Shown piece after piece: positions 22,201-31,292 of a DNA stretch of 64,000 nucleotides (position 1 is its first letter; each line of letters opens with the position of its first letter). Source of the DNA: Diphasiastrum complanatum (lineage: Eukaryota; Streptophyta; Lycopodiopsida; Lycopodiales; Lycopodiaceae); NCBI GenBank assembly GCA_029204225.1, contig CM055101.1, forward strand, positions 7,030,373-7,094,372. The letters run 5' to 3'. The translations under genes and the position numbers were made by a program. Under the pieces are notes generated by a model. That model saw nothing but the letters and a program-made list of their open reading frames with translations. It was not told the DNA's origin and did not search any database.

Positions 22201-22945
22201 TTTAGGAGGAATGTTAAAATTGAAAAAATAATCCACATTGATTTCCTTGCTACAAATGTTGTACCATGCAAGTATGTAGCTCATTAGTGCAAAATGCCAA
22301 GTTTGGCCTACATAGAACTCGAGCTACATGGTTATGTATTATCTAGTTTGATAAATGCAACTTGCATATAGTTTGTAGACATAGAATTAGCATGATTATG
22401 CTTGTAGAAACTCATGGAAACTCACATGCATTAATTGTAAGTGATCCATAGTGACATGCAAGGCATGCACAAAGTTTAATGGACACATGCATGATGATTT
22501 GGACATTTCTAGTTAGAACTAGTACACTTGTAAAAAGTTGGTAGAATTTCATGCATGACAAATGACAAATGTCACATAGACTCTAGATGTCACTTTAGAT
22601 GTCATTTTGGAGTGGATAGATGTGGTTCTACCTTGAGCTACCTCAATCTCCATAAATATGTGTAGCTTTCCACACAATCAATGATGAAGAACCAAAGTTT
22701 TGTAGCTATCTCATGCCATTTTGGATCTAAACAAATATTACTTGTTATCTCTCTAACTCTCTCTCTCTCTCTCTCGTGTTGAGGCTAATGCTCATACACT
22801 GAAATCTTGTATTTTTATTCATTCTTTGATTCATTGCTATTATATTCTGTTGATTAGCATGCTAGATTGTGAATTAGCCATTTCTTCTGAACTAGATTTT
22901 GTTGATCAATCTAGAATTAGGTTATAGTGCCAATCACAAAGCTTA
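22201..22945 (+). repeat. polypurine tract and 3' LTR of element D
   Basis: The PPT TTTAGGAGGAA (22201-22211) precedes an LTR starting TGTTAAAATTG at 22212. The LTR contains a CT-rich run (about 22748-22775) at the position where related LTRs carry CTCTCTCTACCCGAG motifs. No 5' LTR copy is present, so the right end, placed near CAATCACA at about 22940, is approximate. Confidence 0.6.
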
Positions 22946-22956
22946 ATTAAGATCAG

Positions 22957-23234
22957 TCACTCTTGTGGAATCTTACGCTTATGTGGTAATGGCTCCAACA
23001 TCCATACCTGGTTTTTCCTCATGGACTCCATCTCTTCGTTCATGGCCTGGATCCATCTGTCCTTCTCTGGACATTCAATCGCCTCCTCAAAAGTCTGTTG
23101 TTCGTCACTGAACCCGCAAAACTCTTTTGATGTGGAAGCTGAGCTATCTGGCACATATCTTGCTGGCGCTCTTTGTGGTCTAGTCAACCTTCTGGGAGAT
23201 TCTCCTGGAATAGCAATGCCTTTGCCTTTGCCTA
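22957..23234 (-). pseudogene. copia linker and RT N-terminus, fragment
   Basis: Minus-strand reading 23234-22957 gives a Pro/Arg-rich linker (RLTRPQRAPARYVPD) followed by the RT entry motif FEEAIECPEKDRWIQAMNEEMESMRKNQVWML, typical of copia RT just before its first catalytic block. The frame then ends. It is wedged between the element D LTR and the gypsy-type leader, with nothing else of this element visible. Confidence 0.75.
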
Positions 23235-23553
23235 CTCTTGGGCATTTTCTTTGAAAGAAGAGACCCAAGTGACATTTTTTTCGACCAGTCAGGTATATCA
23301 AAATTCATCGGGCTACTTACAGCCATAACAGAATTTGTTAAAGATCCGCGTATTGTATTCTGATTCAATCCATCCACGTATTGTATTCTGATTCAACAGC
23401 CTGTTTGCGAGTTCTACTCTTGGCTGTGAATTTTGTTACTCCAGAAAAGTATAGATTCTTGTCCAAATTCACTATCTTGCAAGTAAACCACCTTTTTGAC
23501 CTTTTGTGGCCAAGTACAGTACTGTACTGATCATTTGTTCCTCATTCTACATC

Positions 23554-24861
23554 ATGTCACGAGATTGTGCTAAATCTTCTAATCTTGTACCTCCACGCCT
23601 AGAACGTAGAATCCCACGCATTGCTGCACCAAAGTACGATGGAGAATCTGACCTAGTTAGATGTCTTCAAGACTTTGATAATGCATATCGCTTCTATAGA
23701 GACACCTCTGAAACTGAAAAGCTCAGACTATTTCCTATGGTGCTCTATGGAACAGCCAAAGAATGGTATCTCAACTTAGAAATTTCTGATCTTATTTCCT
23801 GGAATACCCTTAAAGATGCTCTTATCAAGCATTTCAAACCTTCTGAACTGACTCAAAGTCCATTCATCCAAATCACACATATCAAGATGCGTCGCAAAGA
23901 GTCTGTATAAAGCTACATTGAACATTTTAAATGTCTCAAGATATAATGTGTTGATGAGAATATCACCGAACGAATGGCCATCAAATTGTTCCTGGTTGGA
24001 CTCCCTAAAAGTATCCGCCGAGAACTGAAACTAGTTGATCTTTATGATCAACTTAAGGATGTCATGACTGATGTCATTCGTGAAGAAGACGAGGGGTCCG
24101 ATAAAGACTTTGATTACCGCGACAAGAAATCCAAACTCCCCAAACGTCTTCACAACTAGAAGATTGAGAATACAGCCCAATCTTCAAAACTTCTACATGA
24201 AATGGAAACTTGGCAGAAAGCTCAACAAACTCACATGGACAAACTAACTGCTGATTTCCAAAACGCTATGAAAAATATTACTAATAAATCTTTTCCAGCA
24301 AGAAAAAATGTCTGGTGTCCTATATGTTTGCAGAATCACACTGCTAATGAGTGCCCCCAACTGAAAACCCATTTTCCAATAGCACCCAGACCTATGTCTC
24401 ATCATTACTACCACTTCACTCCACAACAATCCATGCCACTACTAGAAGTTTATCAACCATGACCAACTGCACCCAATCAGTTCCAACCACGCCAATAGTT
24501 TGTCGTTAATCAACCCGTTTCAAAACCAGCTGTGTATTTTTTTGAAACAAATTCCATAGATCCAGTAACTTATTGTGTAGATGACACTACTCCACCAGGA
24601 TACTCCTCTGAACCGGTGGTATATTATCTGTATGATCCTAATACCCCGATCTACGATCCCAACTAAGCTGTGTTTACGACGCAACAATTTTCTGTAATAC
24701 GCGGATGCTTTATCTGTGCAGGTAAACATCCTAGTATTCACTGCCCAGACAAACTTCGTCTTCCACTAGCTTGTGAAAATTGTGGCATTGAACACCATGT
24801 TAAAGATTTCCCTTCATGCTTGCTCCGACACAATTGTGCTACTTCTAGGAAATTTACTGAT
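23554..24861 (+). pseudogene. gypsy-type gag, copy 1
   Basis: ATG at 23554 opens a Retrotrans_gag-type protein (PKYDGESDLVRCLQDFDNAYRFY, AKEWYLNL, LIKHFKPSELTQSP). Stops at about 23908 and 23944 interrupt it; the second copy reads Trp and Glu at these places. Downstream is FLVGLPKSIRRELK, then zinc knuckles of the CX2CX3HX4C form: CPICLQNHTANEC (about 24316) and CFICAGKHPSIHC (about 24708), and a further CENCGIEHH. The short CX2CX3HX4C spacing, rather than CX2CX4HX4C, is known from plant Athila/Tat gags. It would have formed a nucleocapsid; it is now a pseudogene. Confidence 0.82.
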
Positions 24862-24970
24862 TGACATTTGTTATGTGAGTTTGAATATGTGTTTGTAAGT
24901 CCGTAATCTATGTTGTTTTGTGATCATCTTCTTTTAGTTTGCTCATCTTTTTACTTTTCTTTTTACACCT

Positions 24971-26076
24971 ATTAGGGCCCTTTTTGGACTCAAAAAGGGC
25001 CTCTTCACTAATTAGAATCAGTGTTAATGACGACATGTGTACCAATAAAAGAGTTACAAGTGAGACGGAATGGTCCATATGACAATGGCCTAGATGACAT
25101 GCCCAAAATCTAACTCACCCACTAACCACACTTTAACTATACTCCCCTAGCCCCTTATAATGACAATGTGACATTCATAAGCAAGGCGCAAATTCAAAAT
25201 TTGAATTTGTGAAGGTTGAAATTTTTTTCACACTTCATAGGTCTTTTTTTTAGCCTTATTTTGGTGAGAATATATGCTGCAAATTTTTTAGTTTTCATTT
25301 TGAGATGTAAAATAAATGGTACAATGGGGGAGCCCTCCCCCATTGTACCTAAGAGATTTTTTTTGTTGAAAATGTAAGGGGGGTGGTACTCCCCCCCCCC
25401 CCCCTTGCTCCACTCTCAACGGCCGTGTAGGCTCCTGCACACTCCGGGCCAACACACTTTGGGCCGCTGGCCCGGCTCGATGCCCATCCTTCTTCTCGCG
25501 AGCAGTGGCTTCATTGCTCATAATTTTGAATTCATGTGGCTGTTGGCTGAAGCCGGGCCATTGGGTATCGAACCGAGCCAGCTGCCCGGGGTGATGGGTG
25601 GAGCTGCGTGAGTCAGGAGCCTGCACGGGACGGCGGCCATGTAGGGTGGAGCGGGGTGGAAGGAGAGCCAGGGGGGGTGCCACACCCCTTACATTTTCAA
25701 TTTTTTTTTTTTAGGTACAAAGGGGGGGCCCCCTCCCCCCCATTGTACTGTTTTCTTTACATTTCAAAATGAAAAATAAAAAAAATTGCAACATATTTTC
25801 TCACCAAAATAAAACTAAAAAAATGACCTATGAAGTGTGAAAAAAATTCCAACCTTCACAAATTCAAAAATAAGTCTATCTTTCTACAAGTATTAAATTT
25901 AACTCTTTATTCATTTAGTATACTAGGTTCAAGTGCAACCTATGTGACTAGGTTTGAACTCAACTTAAACCTAAGGTGAACTGCCACATAGGACTATTAG
26001 CAAGTTAATTAATCCAGATTATCAAACATGTTTAGGCAAGGAAGAGGCCCTTTTTGAGTTCAAAAAGGGCCCTAAT
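24971..26076. mobile_element. foldback/TIR element 1 with GC-rich core
   Basis: Both ends carry ATTAGGGCCC-type termini that are themselves hairpins: GGGCCCTTTTTG-GACT-CAAAAAGGGCC at 24975-25001, mirrored at the right end (about 26047-26076). Inside, arms at about 25195-25350 and 25720-25875 are inverted copies (AAGGTTxxAATTTTTTTCACACTTCATAG and its complement). The core (about 25390-25690) is strikingly GC-rich. No transposase frame is present, so it is non-autonomous. The same terminal and subterminal sequence bounds 55076-56940. No clear target duplication was found. Confidence 0.75.
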
Positions 26077-27655
26077 GTTTTCACGTTATGTTTTTTCTTG
26101 CATGTCTGTCAGTCAAATAGTCTTTAAAGTACTCAAGCGTAACTTTCAACTTCTATTTCGAACCATTCAATTGTTGTACAGAGTCAAAAAGATCACACAA
26201 CAACATTACCTTGTGAATCGCCATTATCACCATACTCCATCAGATATTATCTACCGGTGTGCGGCCAACACAAATTATTCTCACAAGCGATTTTGTGCAA
26301 CAAAGCACAATTCAAATGTGAGAAAAAATCACTACTCAGAAGACACAAGCCAGAGACCACTCACAAAAGCTTCCAAACAATATTTTTTCATGAGTGGACT
26401 CCCAAGAAACAACATACAGGTTTGAAAAAAGTTAAGAGACTTCACAACAAATGTTCTATTTGGAAAGCAATGGAGCACATTATTTGGCTGCCAATATGAT
26501 CCAACAAAAAATCCATCTTCCCAACAAGATGAAATGTTCACAAAAACCACAACCACATTCAATAAGCAGTTGGTTTTACGTAAGTGATACAAAATCCATG
26601 CTTTTCCAGCTGTATATCCATGCCCGCTACTTCAACAAGCTCAAAAGTTGCAATGACGAAGAAATCTCGATTTTATCAGTGAATGGAATTCTAGATACAC
26701 AACCCCAAGGACAAATGTCATTTTCAATGACAAACAATGATGACTCTTTGGAAAATTGTACATTGAGCATTGGTTATGAACATGTATAAAAAGACACACA
26801 AGATCCCTTGTCCACACCCATTTCTTCCTCCATTGTCTCCTATCATCCCTTGTCCATACCCATTTCTTCCTCCACGTTCCACCATATAGTTAATCTTGAA
26901 GCTTCACCTCACTTTTCTCATCCATGCTTGAAGACCTCATTCCCACCCGATTGATCATTTTGAACTTGCTCTAGTTCTCACTTGAAACACTTCCTGGAGC
27001 AGACAAGGCTACAACATCTGTAGCATACAAATGATGCCAATTTAGAACTCCCGCTGAGCCAAGACAAGCATATTATCAAAAGGACCTTGGAGATTTTTCA
27101 CAAAACAACAAGTGGTGTTTTTGTAATTAAAGAAATCGACAAGTTATTCAATTGTTGACTATTCAAAGAGCACTACTATATGCAAAAAAAAAAAAATGGC
27201 CTCTCAACGGTACAATTGACTCAAAGAAGCTGCAATCAAAATTCTGCCAACATCATGTCTGCAAGAGACAACTATGACCAACAAACCTTTGATCCATTCA
27301 TTCACCTCCGCCACCACCCCCATATCCGACTCACGTCTTATCACTTTCCCTCATGTTCATCACTTTATCGTTCATTTACACCTTGTGTTGTTTTCATACC
27401 ATATTCAACAACCCAAGCTCTTGTACATCATCCATTGAATCATCAACGTGAGCAATTGGAAATACAAACCATCAAAGAGCCAAATATCTGGAGATGCTCA
27501 TCCTTCTTCAAAGCTTCATCTCCTATAGAGCAACACTTCACAAAAAGTTCCATATCTACAAGCGGCACCGACTTTGATCCTCCCACACTATAAGGAGCGA
27601 GGTTCTTTCTATTACCATTGGCGTGGGACCGCCAATCAAATAAAAAGGGGGATAA
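26077..27655 (+). other. non-coding 3' region and PPT of gag-only element
   Basis: About 1.6 kb between the foldback insertion and the LTR. Frames of 112-137 codons (26054-26425, 26451-26789, 27180-27593) show no recognisable domain. A 43-bp direct repeat (ATCCCTTGTCCACACCC...) occurs twice at about 26805-26890. The polypurine tract AAAAAGGGGGATAA (about 27641-27655) abuts the LTR. Confidence 0.55.
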
Positions 27656-28535
27656 TGTTAGCAACAAAGTAAAAGCAAAGTAAAATAAAACACAGTGGCA
27701 CGTGTATCGTAAGTCCACTGTGAGTAGTTGACTTCTACTATGGCATGTGTGTTATAAGTCCATGGGTAGAAACTTAATTAAATTCTAAACTTCTAAGTTA
27801 GAAAACTTAACTTAGAGAACTTAAACTTAGAAACTTAAGCTTAGAAAATAAAAGATTCTAAGTTATCTTGAGTTCTAAGCTTAGAGTCTTAGGCTTTCTT
27901 AGTTAGAAGTTGAGAAGTTTAGAAGTCTTCAAGTTTTAGAAATTAATCCCATAAGTTAGTAGAAGCTTATGGAAGGCCCTTCTTGCTATAAGAAGAGAGG
28001 CATTTCCCTTGTAAAACAACACTTTGAGATTATGCTAAATTGCTCTCTCTTTGAGATTATCATTCTATTTCTTTGTGTTCCCATTGGAAGATGCATAGCT
28101 TGAGGGAAGGTGCCCGGGCCTCCTCTTGTCTCCTTTCATTGGATTATTGTGGCATGTTTTATTTGTCAATTAATTAGTTAACCGCAATTTATTATTTCAT
28201 TTCCCTTTGGGAGTTAGGATTAGTTTTACTGTTTGCTAGTTGGGAAGCCTTAGCAAGCCTAGTTTATTGTCGATCCTTGCTAGTTGGGTACCACCTGAGC
28301 AAGTTTATTTACTTTTCAAGTAGTGGCTAGTTGGGTACCGCCTTAGCCACACCTTAATTAGTTTCTATTCTGAGCACCAGTTGGGAAGCCTTGGTGCTCC
28401 CTTTTCGTTTATGTTTTTATTTCACAGTTGTTAAGCTTTGTAGAACTTAGAAGGTGGACGACCGATCTACCACTATACTATGCACGAACCCCTCATTAGA
28501 CCTAGCCACCGTAGAAAGTAGAAATACTTCCAACA
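27656..28535 (+). repeat. 880-bp gypsy-type 3' LTR with hairpin ladder
   Basis: Begins TGTTAGCAAC and ends TACTTCCAACA (TGTT...AACA inverted ends). The 3' third contains four consecutive hairpins with perfect 6-8 bp stems of different sequence around a shared GTTGGG-type loop (28233-28399). Related LTR copies are at 33072-33694 (minus), 42118-42862 (minus) and 49541-49730 (plus). Confidence 0.9.
28233..28399 (+). other. four tandem hairpins in LTR (conserved loop, variable stems)
   Basis: Stem/loop/stem: TTGCTA (28233-28238) with TAGCAA (28251-28256); CTTGCT (28276-28281) with AGCAAG (28298-28303); GTGGCTA (28323-28329) with TAGCCAC (28344-28350); GAGCACCA (28372-28379) with TGGTGCTC (28392-28399). 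The loops are GTTGGGAAGCCT (1st and 4th), AGTTGGGTACCACCTG (2nd) and GTTGGGTACCGCCT (3rd). Spacing is 43-49 bases. Loop sequence is conserved while stem sequence changes with pairing kept, which points to selection on RNA structure. Being 136 bases before the LTR end, it is probably in the transcribed R/U5 leader. Confidence 0.8.
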
Positions 28536-28860
28536 GCCATTCAGAGTGATTATGACATCCATGATCAACAATGTTATACTCGGTTTCATCTGGACCATCG
28601 TTATATTTGTTTGCATCACCAAGTTGATATTCCCGATCATCTAGCTGACAATCATGATCCTCGTCGGAATATTGTTCATGCTCGTCTGCATCATCACATT
28701 GTTGATCATCCTGTTGATAATCTCCACCATCAACACATTTCTCATCTTGTTGACAATCATCACCACCACCATCATACCCGTCACTTTGGTTATCATACTC
28801 ATAATTATTTTCATCCCATTGATCTTCATAATCGGACATATATTCATTTTCAGTGTCCAT
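28536..28860 (-). CDS. acidic low-complexity reading frame, function unknown
   Basis: ATG at 28860 opens 137 codons leftward; the last 29 lie inside the LTR, so the native part is about 108 residues. It is dominated by Asp, Gln, Tyr, Cys and Glu in short irregular repeats (DYEDQWDENNYEYDNQSD, DDCQQDEKCVDGGDYQQDDQQCDD). There is no signal peptide, membrane segment or recognised domain. The gypsy LTR cuts off its C-terminal side. It could be the N-terminus of a broken host or transposon protein, or non-coding TGATGATTATCAA-like simple sequence that happens to be open; the overlapping frames on both strands are also open, which favours the latter. Confidence 0.25.
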
Positions 28861-29620
28861 GGTATAGTAACAAGTAGTCTATGGGTTATGGGTCCACAAA
28901 ACTGAATGAAGTGAGAAGAATTTAGGACAATTGCAATTTTCACTAGTAAGATCACAAATTTGTTATTAACAAATTTGTTCTTCTTCACCGTCCCAAAATT
29001 CTAAGTCTTCGAAGAATGTAACCTATAGCTTTTGGCAAAATGTCAACTTGGGTTTCAGTAATTGATTTTGTTTGTTTTTATATATATATATACCACTGCT
29101 ATCTTGTGAAGCTTGATGTAATAGTCACTTTTACTTTTTGCTGCGTCAAAATCTGAGATCACACGGAAGAGATATGGAATTTCGAAGAAATGGATGCAAG
29201 AAAAAATGGGGCCTAAAAAAATTTTAAAAATAAAAAGTGAATAATAATGAATAACATGCTGATCACGTGATTCAGCTTGATGAACTGGACAATTTTCATT
29301 CTTGAAGTACTAAATTTCGAGATCAAACAAGAAAGTTATGAAAGTTTCAAGATGAACATGAAATGAATTAACTCAAACTTAGAATGGGGGTTCTAAAAAA
29401 TTTAACAAACTGAATTCTATAAAATTTGAAACCCTTGAAATATTGTGTGCTCGATGGAAAAGTAAGGACCGAAAAAAAAAAAACATAGGACCCGAAATTT
29501 TTTTAGGCACTAGAATGGGCCATAGGAATAAAATATTTGTTGAATATTCTTCGTGGGATATTCCGTGGACTATGGCGCGTCCGCAGAGAGCCTGAGATAG
29601 GGAAAGTGAAGTGAGTTCTA
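28861..29620. other. unassigned AT-rich DNA
   Basis: No gene or element recognised. A short TATATATATATA tract is at about 29078-29090. Confidence 0.4.
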
Positions 29621-29702
29621 TCTCGACCGAATGGTCCCTATGTAATCTCGACCGACTAAGTGAGTGGGTTCTCGACCGAAACATCTGTGAAATCTTGACC
29701 GA
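29621..29702 (+). repeat. TCTCGACCGA degenerate repeat, locus 1 left
   Basis: The decamer TCTCGACCGA starts at 29621, 29646 and 29670, with a TCTTGACCGA variant at 29693. The period is about 24-25 bases with diverged spacers. The array resumes at 30143. Confidence 0.7.
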
Positions 29703-29710
29703 ATTAAGTG

Positions 29711-29824
29711 GGGGGGAAGGCCCTGCCTGAGGGCCTTCCTTGCTGGGAGGGCCCTTGCCCAAGGGCGGGAGCCCGAGGGCAGGCCCTGACCAGCAAGGAA
29801 GGCCCGAGGGCTTCGGGCCTTTCC
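29711..29824. other. GC-rich nested hairpin cluster
   Basis: A 115-base GC-rich island in AT-rich surroundings made almost wholly of inverted repeats. An outer pair GGGCCTTCCTTGCTGG (29731-29746) and CCAGCAAGGAAGGCCC (29790-29805) is perfect over 16 bases. Smaller hairpins are AAGGCCCT/AGGGCCTT (about 29717-29737), GCCCTTG/CAAGGGC (about 29751-29766) and GCCCGA/TCGGGC (about 29802-29818). Confidence 0.75.
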
Positions 29825-29940
29825 CTACATAATGCCATTGTGTGAAGGTTTTTGTTTTTTTTTTTTTCGCAAATTTTTTTACGTTAGTGGTGGAATGTGG
29901 ATGTGGACAGCCAATGACGGGCTGCCACATAGCACATGCA

Positions 29941-30030
29941 CATTCCACCAGAGAGAGGAGAGAGAACGTGCATTCCACCGGAGAGAGGAGAGAGAACGTG
30001 CATTTCACCGGAGAGAGGAGAGAGAAAGTG
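29941..30030 (+). repeat. three tandem 30-bp repeats
   Basis: Three exact-length units begin at 29941, 29971 and 30001 (CATTCCACCGGAGAGAGGAG then AGAGAACGTG), differing at only four or five positions. A 30-bp period keeps all frames open, which explains the open frames here on both strands; I do not take these as genes. Confidence 0.9.
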
Positions 30031-30142
30031 AAGAGAGAATGATAGATTCCTAAGAAAAAGAAAATTGGATGGACATTATGCTCGTGGAAGTGGTCCCAAA
30101 ATACAAAGGACACCTGAGCACAAGGCATTACGATTTAAAAAA

Positions 30143-30272
30143 TCTCGACCGAGCTGAAATTATAATCTCGACTGAGCTGGGCAATATGATCTTGACCGAG
30201 TGAGAAAGGTGATGATCTCGACCGAGCCAATGAAGTCGGAGAAATACGGAAGTGTATAGTTCTGGACCGAGA
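30143..30272 (+). repeat. TCTCGACCGA degenerate repeat, locus 1 right
   Basis: Copies or one-base variants start at 30143, 30166, 30190, 30216 and about 30261, spaced 23-45 bases, in the same orientation as the array at 29621. Confidence 0.7.
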
Positions 30273-31250
30273 TGAAAGAGATTGCTCGTTTCATCTGCAA
30301 CTGATTTTCAGGCAGATCTATCTTTCTTTGTATTCCATTCAAGATTGTTTCTCAAATTTCTCTTCCAAGAGGGCCTTTGAAATGAGGCAGTTCTATAGTC
30401 TGCGTTTGCCAAATTTTATGTATACTGATATGAATCATGTAAACCTAGTTCTACCAGTCGAACAATTTCCATTATTCTAATCAATACTCTTCAAGTGCTA
30501 CATTCTTTACTCTTCAACGTTCTTTTTGTACTCAATAGGTTGGTTGGCGTTGGATTTTCTTGGTAGTGTGGTGTCAGCATTGCACATTCCATAAGAAATA
30601 TAGAATCTGAAGCGATCAAATGTACCTATCGTTTGTCGTTACTTGCCTCTCCGCCACAAACTGCTGCTGCTTCCTAAATTGTCATCGGTCAGCCATCATA
30701 TTGCTTACTCTGTAGAAATTGTTGTTCTATTGCAGTAGCAGATGTTCTATCGTCGTGGCAGATGCTATATCGTAGTAGCAGATGAAATTGCAGTAGCAAA
30801 TTTCTATCACGCCCTGGACATGATAGGCCTATATAACAAAAGCTTGGTGGAAAAAAATAAGCTCGTCATATTCAGAAATCTCTTGGACAGGGTCTGATCC
30901 TCGCAAGAAGATGGAGAGTGGCCATATCTTCTGCGCATCTCCATACAGTCTATTCCCTATAGACTGAATACCTCATCCCCCTTAATACAATTAAACCAAG
31001 ATCGATGCCATAGTCCTACTACAGATCTGCGGAAGCCTTAGATTCCCTCGCTACAATTCCATTTCAATTTCGTGCTCGGGTCTGCAACGACTGGCAAATT
31101 CGCTTGCTAAGGATTTCATCTCCATAGATTGGATGCTGCAAGCTATGGACCTGATCAGAACCTCCAATGCAGTTGTTTGGAATATTGTGTAGAAGTTGAC
31201 TTCACCAATTCATGTACCAGGTCGAGTATGGGTCAATGTTTTAGAGATAT
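30273..31250. other. unassigned DNA, possibly an LTR end and leader
   Basis: No gene recognised. The motif GGTTGGCGTTGGATTTTC at about 30540 vaguely resembles a gypsy primer-binding site following LTR-like sequence, which would make the TCTCGACCGA array part of an LTR; this is weak. Four degenerate units of about 20 bases (GTAGCAGATG plus TTCTATCGTC-like) occur at about 30736-30810. Confidence 0.3.
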
Positions 31251-31253
31251 TGT

Positions 31254-31292
31254 AGGGTTAGGGTTAGGGTTAGGGTCGACGAGGGTAGGGTT
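31254..31292 (+). repeat. short telomere-like TTAGGG tract
   Basis: Four successive copies of TAGGGT-type hexamers (TAGGGTTAGGGTTAGGGTTA) then a TAGGGTTAA after a short spacer. It is too short to be a telomere and is an interstitial tract; the unit is TTAGGG, not the commoner plant TTTAGGG. Confidence 0.6.

Larger units (their letters stand above)
23235..28535 (+). mobile_element. gag-only gypsy-type LTR element, 5' truncated, with foldback insertion
   Basis: From 23235 the sequence aligns with the leader and gag of the copy at 49731-51545. It continues through gag (23554-24861), about 1.7 kb without pol motifs, a polypurine tract (27641-27655) and a complete 880-bp LTR (27656-28535). Neither protease, RT nor integrase is recognisable between gag and the PPT. 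That suggests a non-autonomous gag-only element of the Tat/Athila type rather than a deleted one, although deletion cannot be excluded. The 5' LTR is missing. A foldback element (24971-26076) lies inside. An exact-looking direct repeat CGTATTGTATTCTGATTCAA occurs twice at about 23349 and 23375. Confidence 0.7.

Noticed and set aside
25405-25611. 68-codon frame in the GC-rich foldback core
   Set aside because: No domain and no family match that I recognise; GC-rich DNA has few stops. Kept only as a remark.
24971-26076. Assignment of the foldback elements to hAT, Harbinger or Mutator
   Set aside because: No 8-, 3- or 9-11-bp target duplication could be confirmed at either copy.
26054-27593. 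Frames of 80-137 codons in the 3' part of the gag-only element
   Set aside because: No envelope, RT or other recognisable motif; composition looks non-coding.
29941-30030. CRISPR-like array
   Set aside because: Units are contiguous 30-mers without spacers, in a plant-type genome.
29379-30128. 249-codon minus-strand frame
   Set aside because: It spans the GC hairpins and 30-bp repeats; its composition follows the repeats and it matches no domain.
31254-31292. True telomere or subtelomere
   Set aside because: Only about four units, flanked by ordinary DNA.
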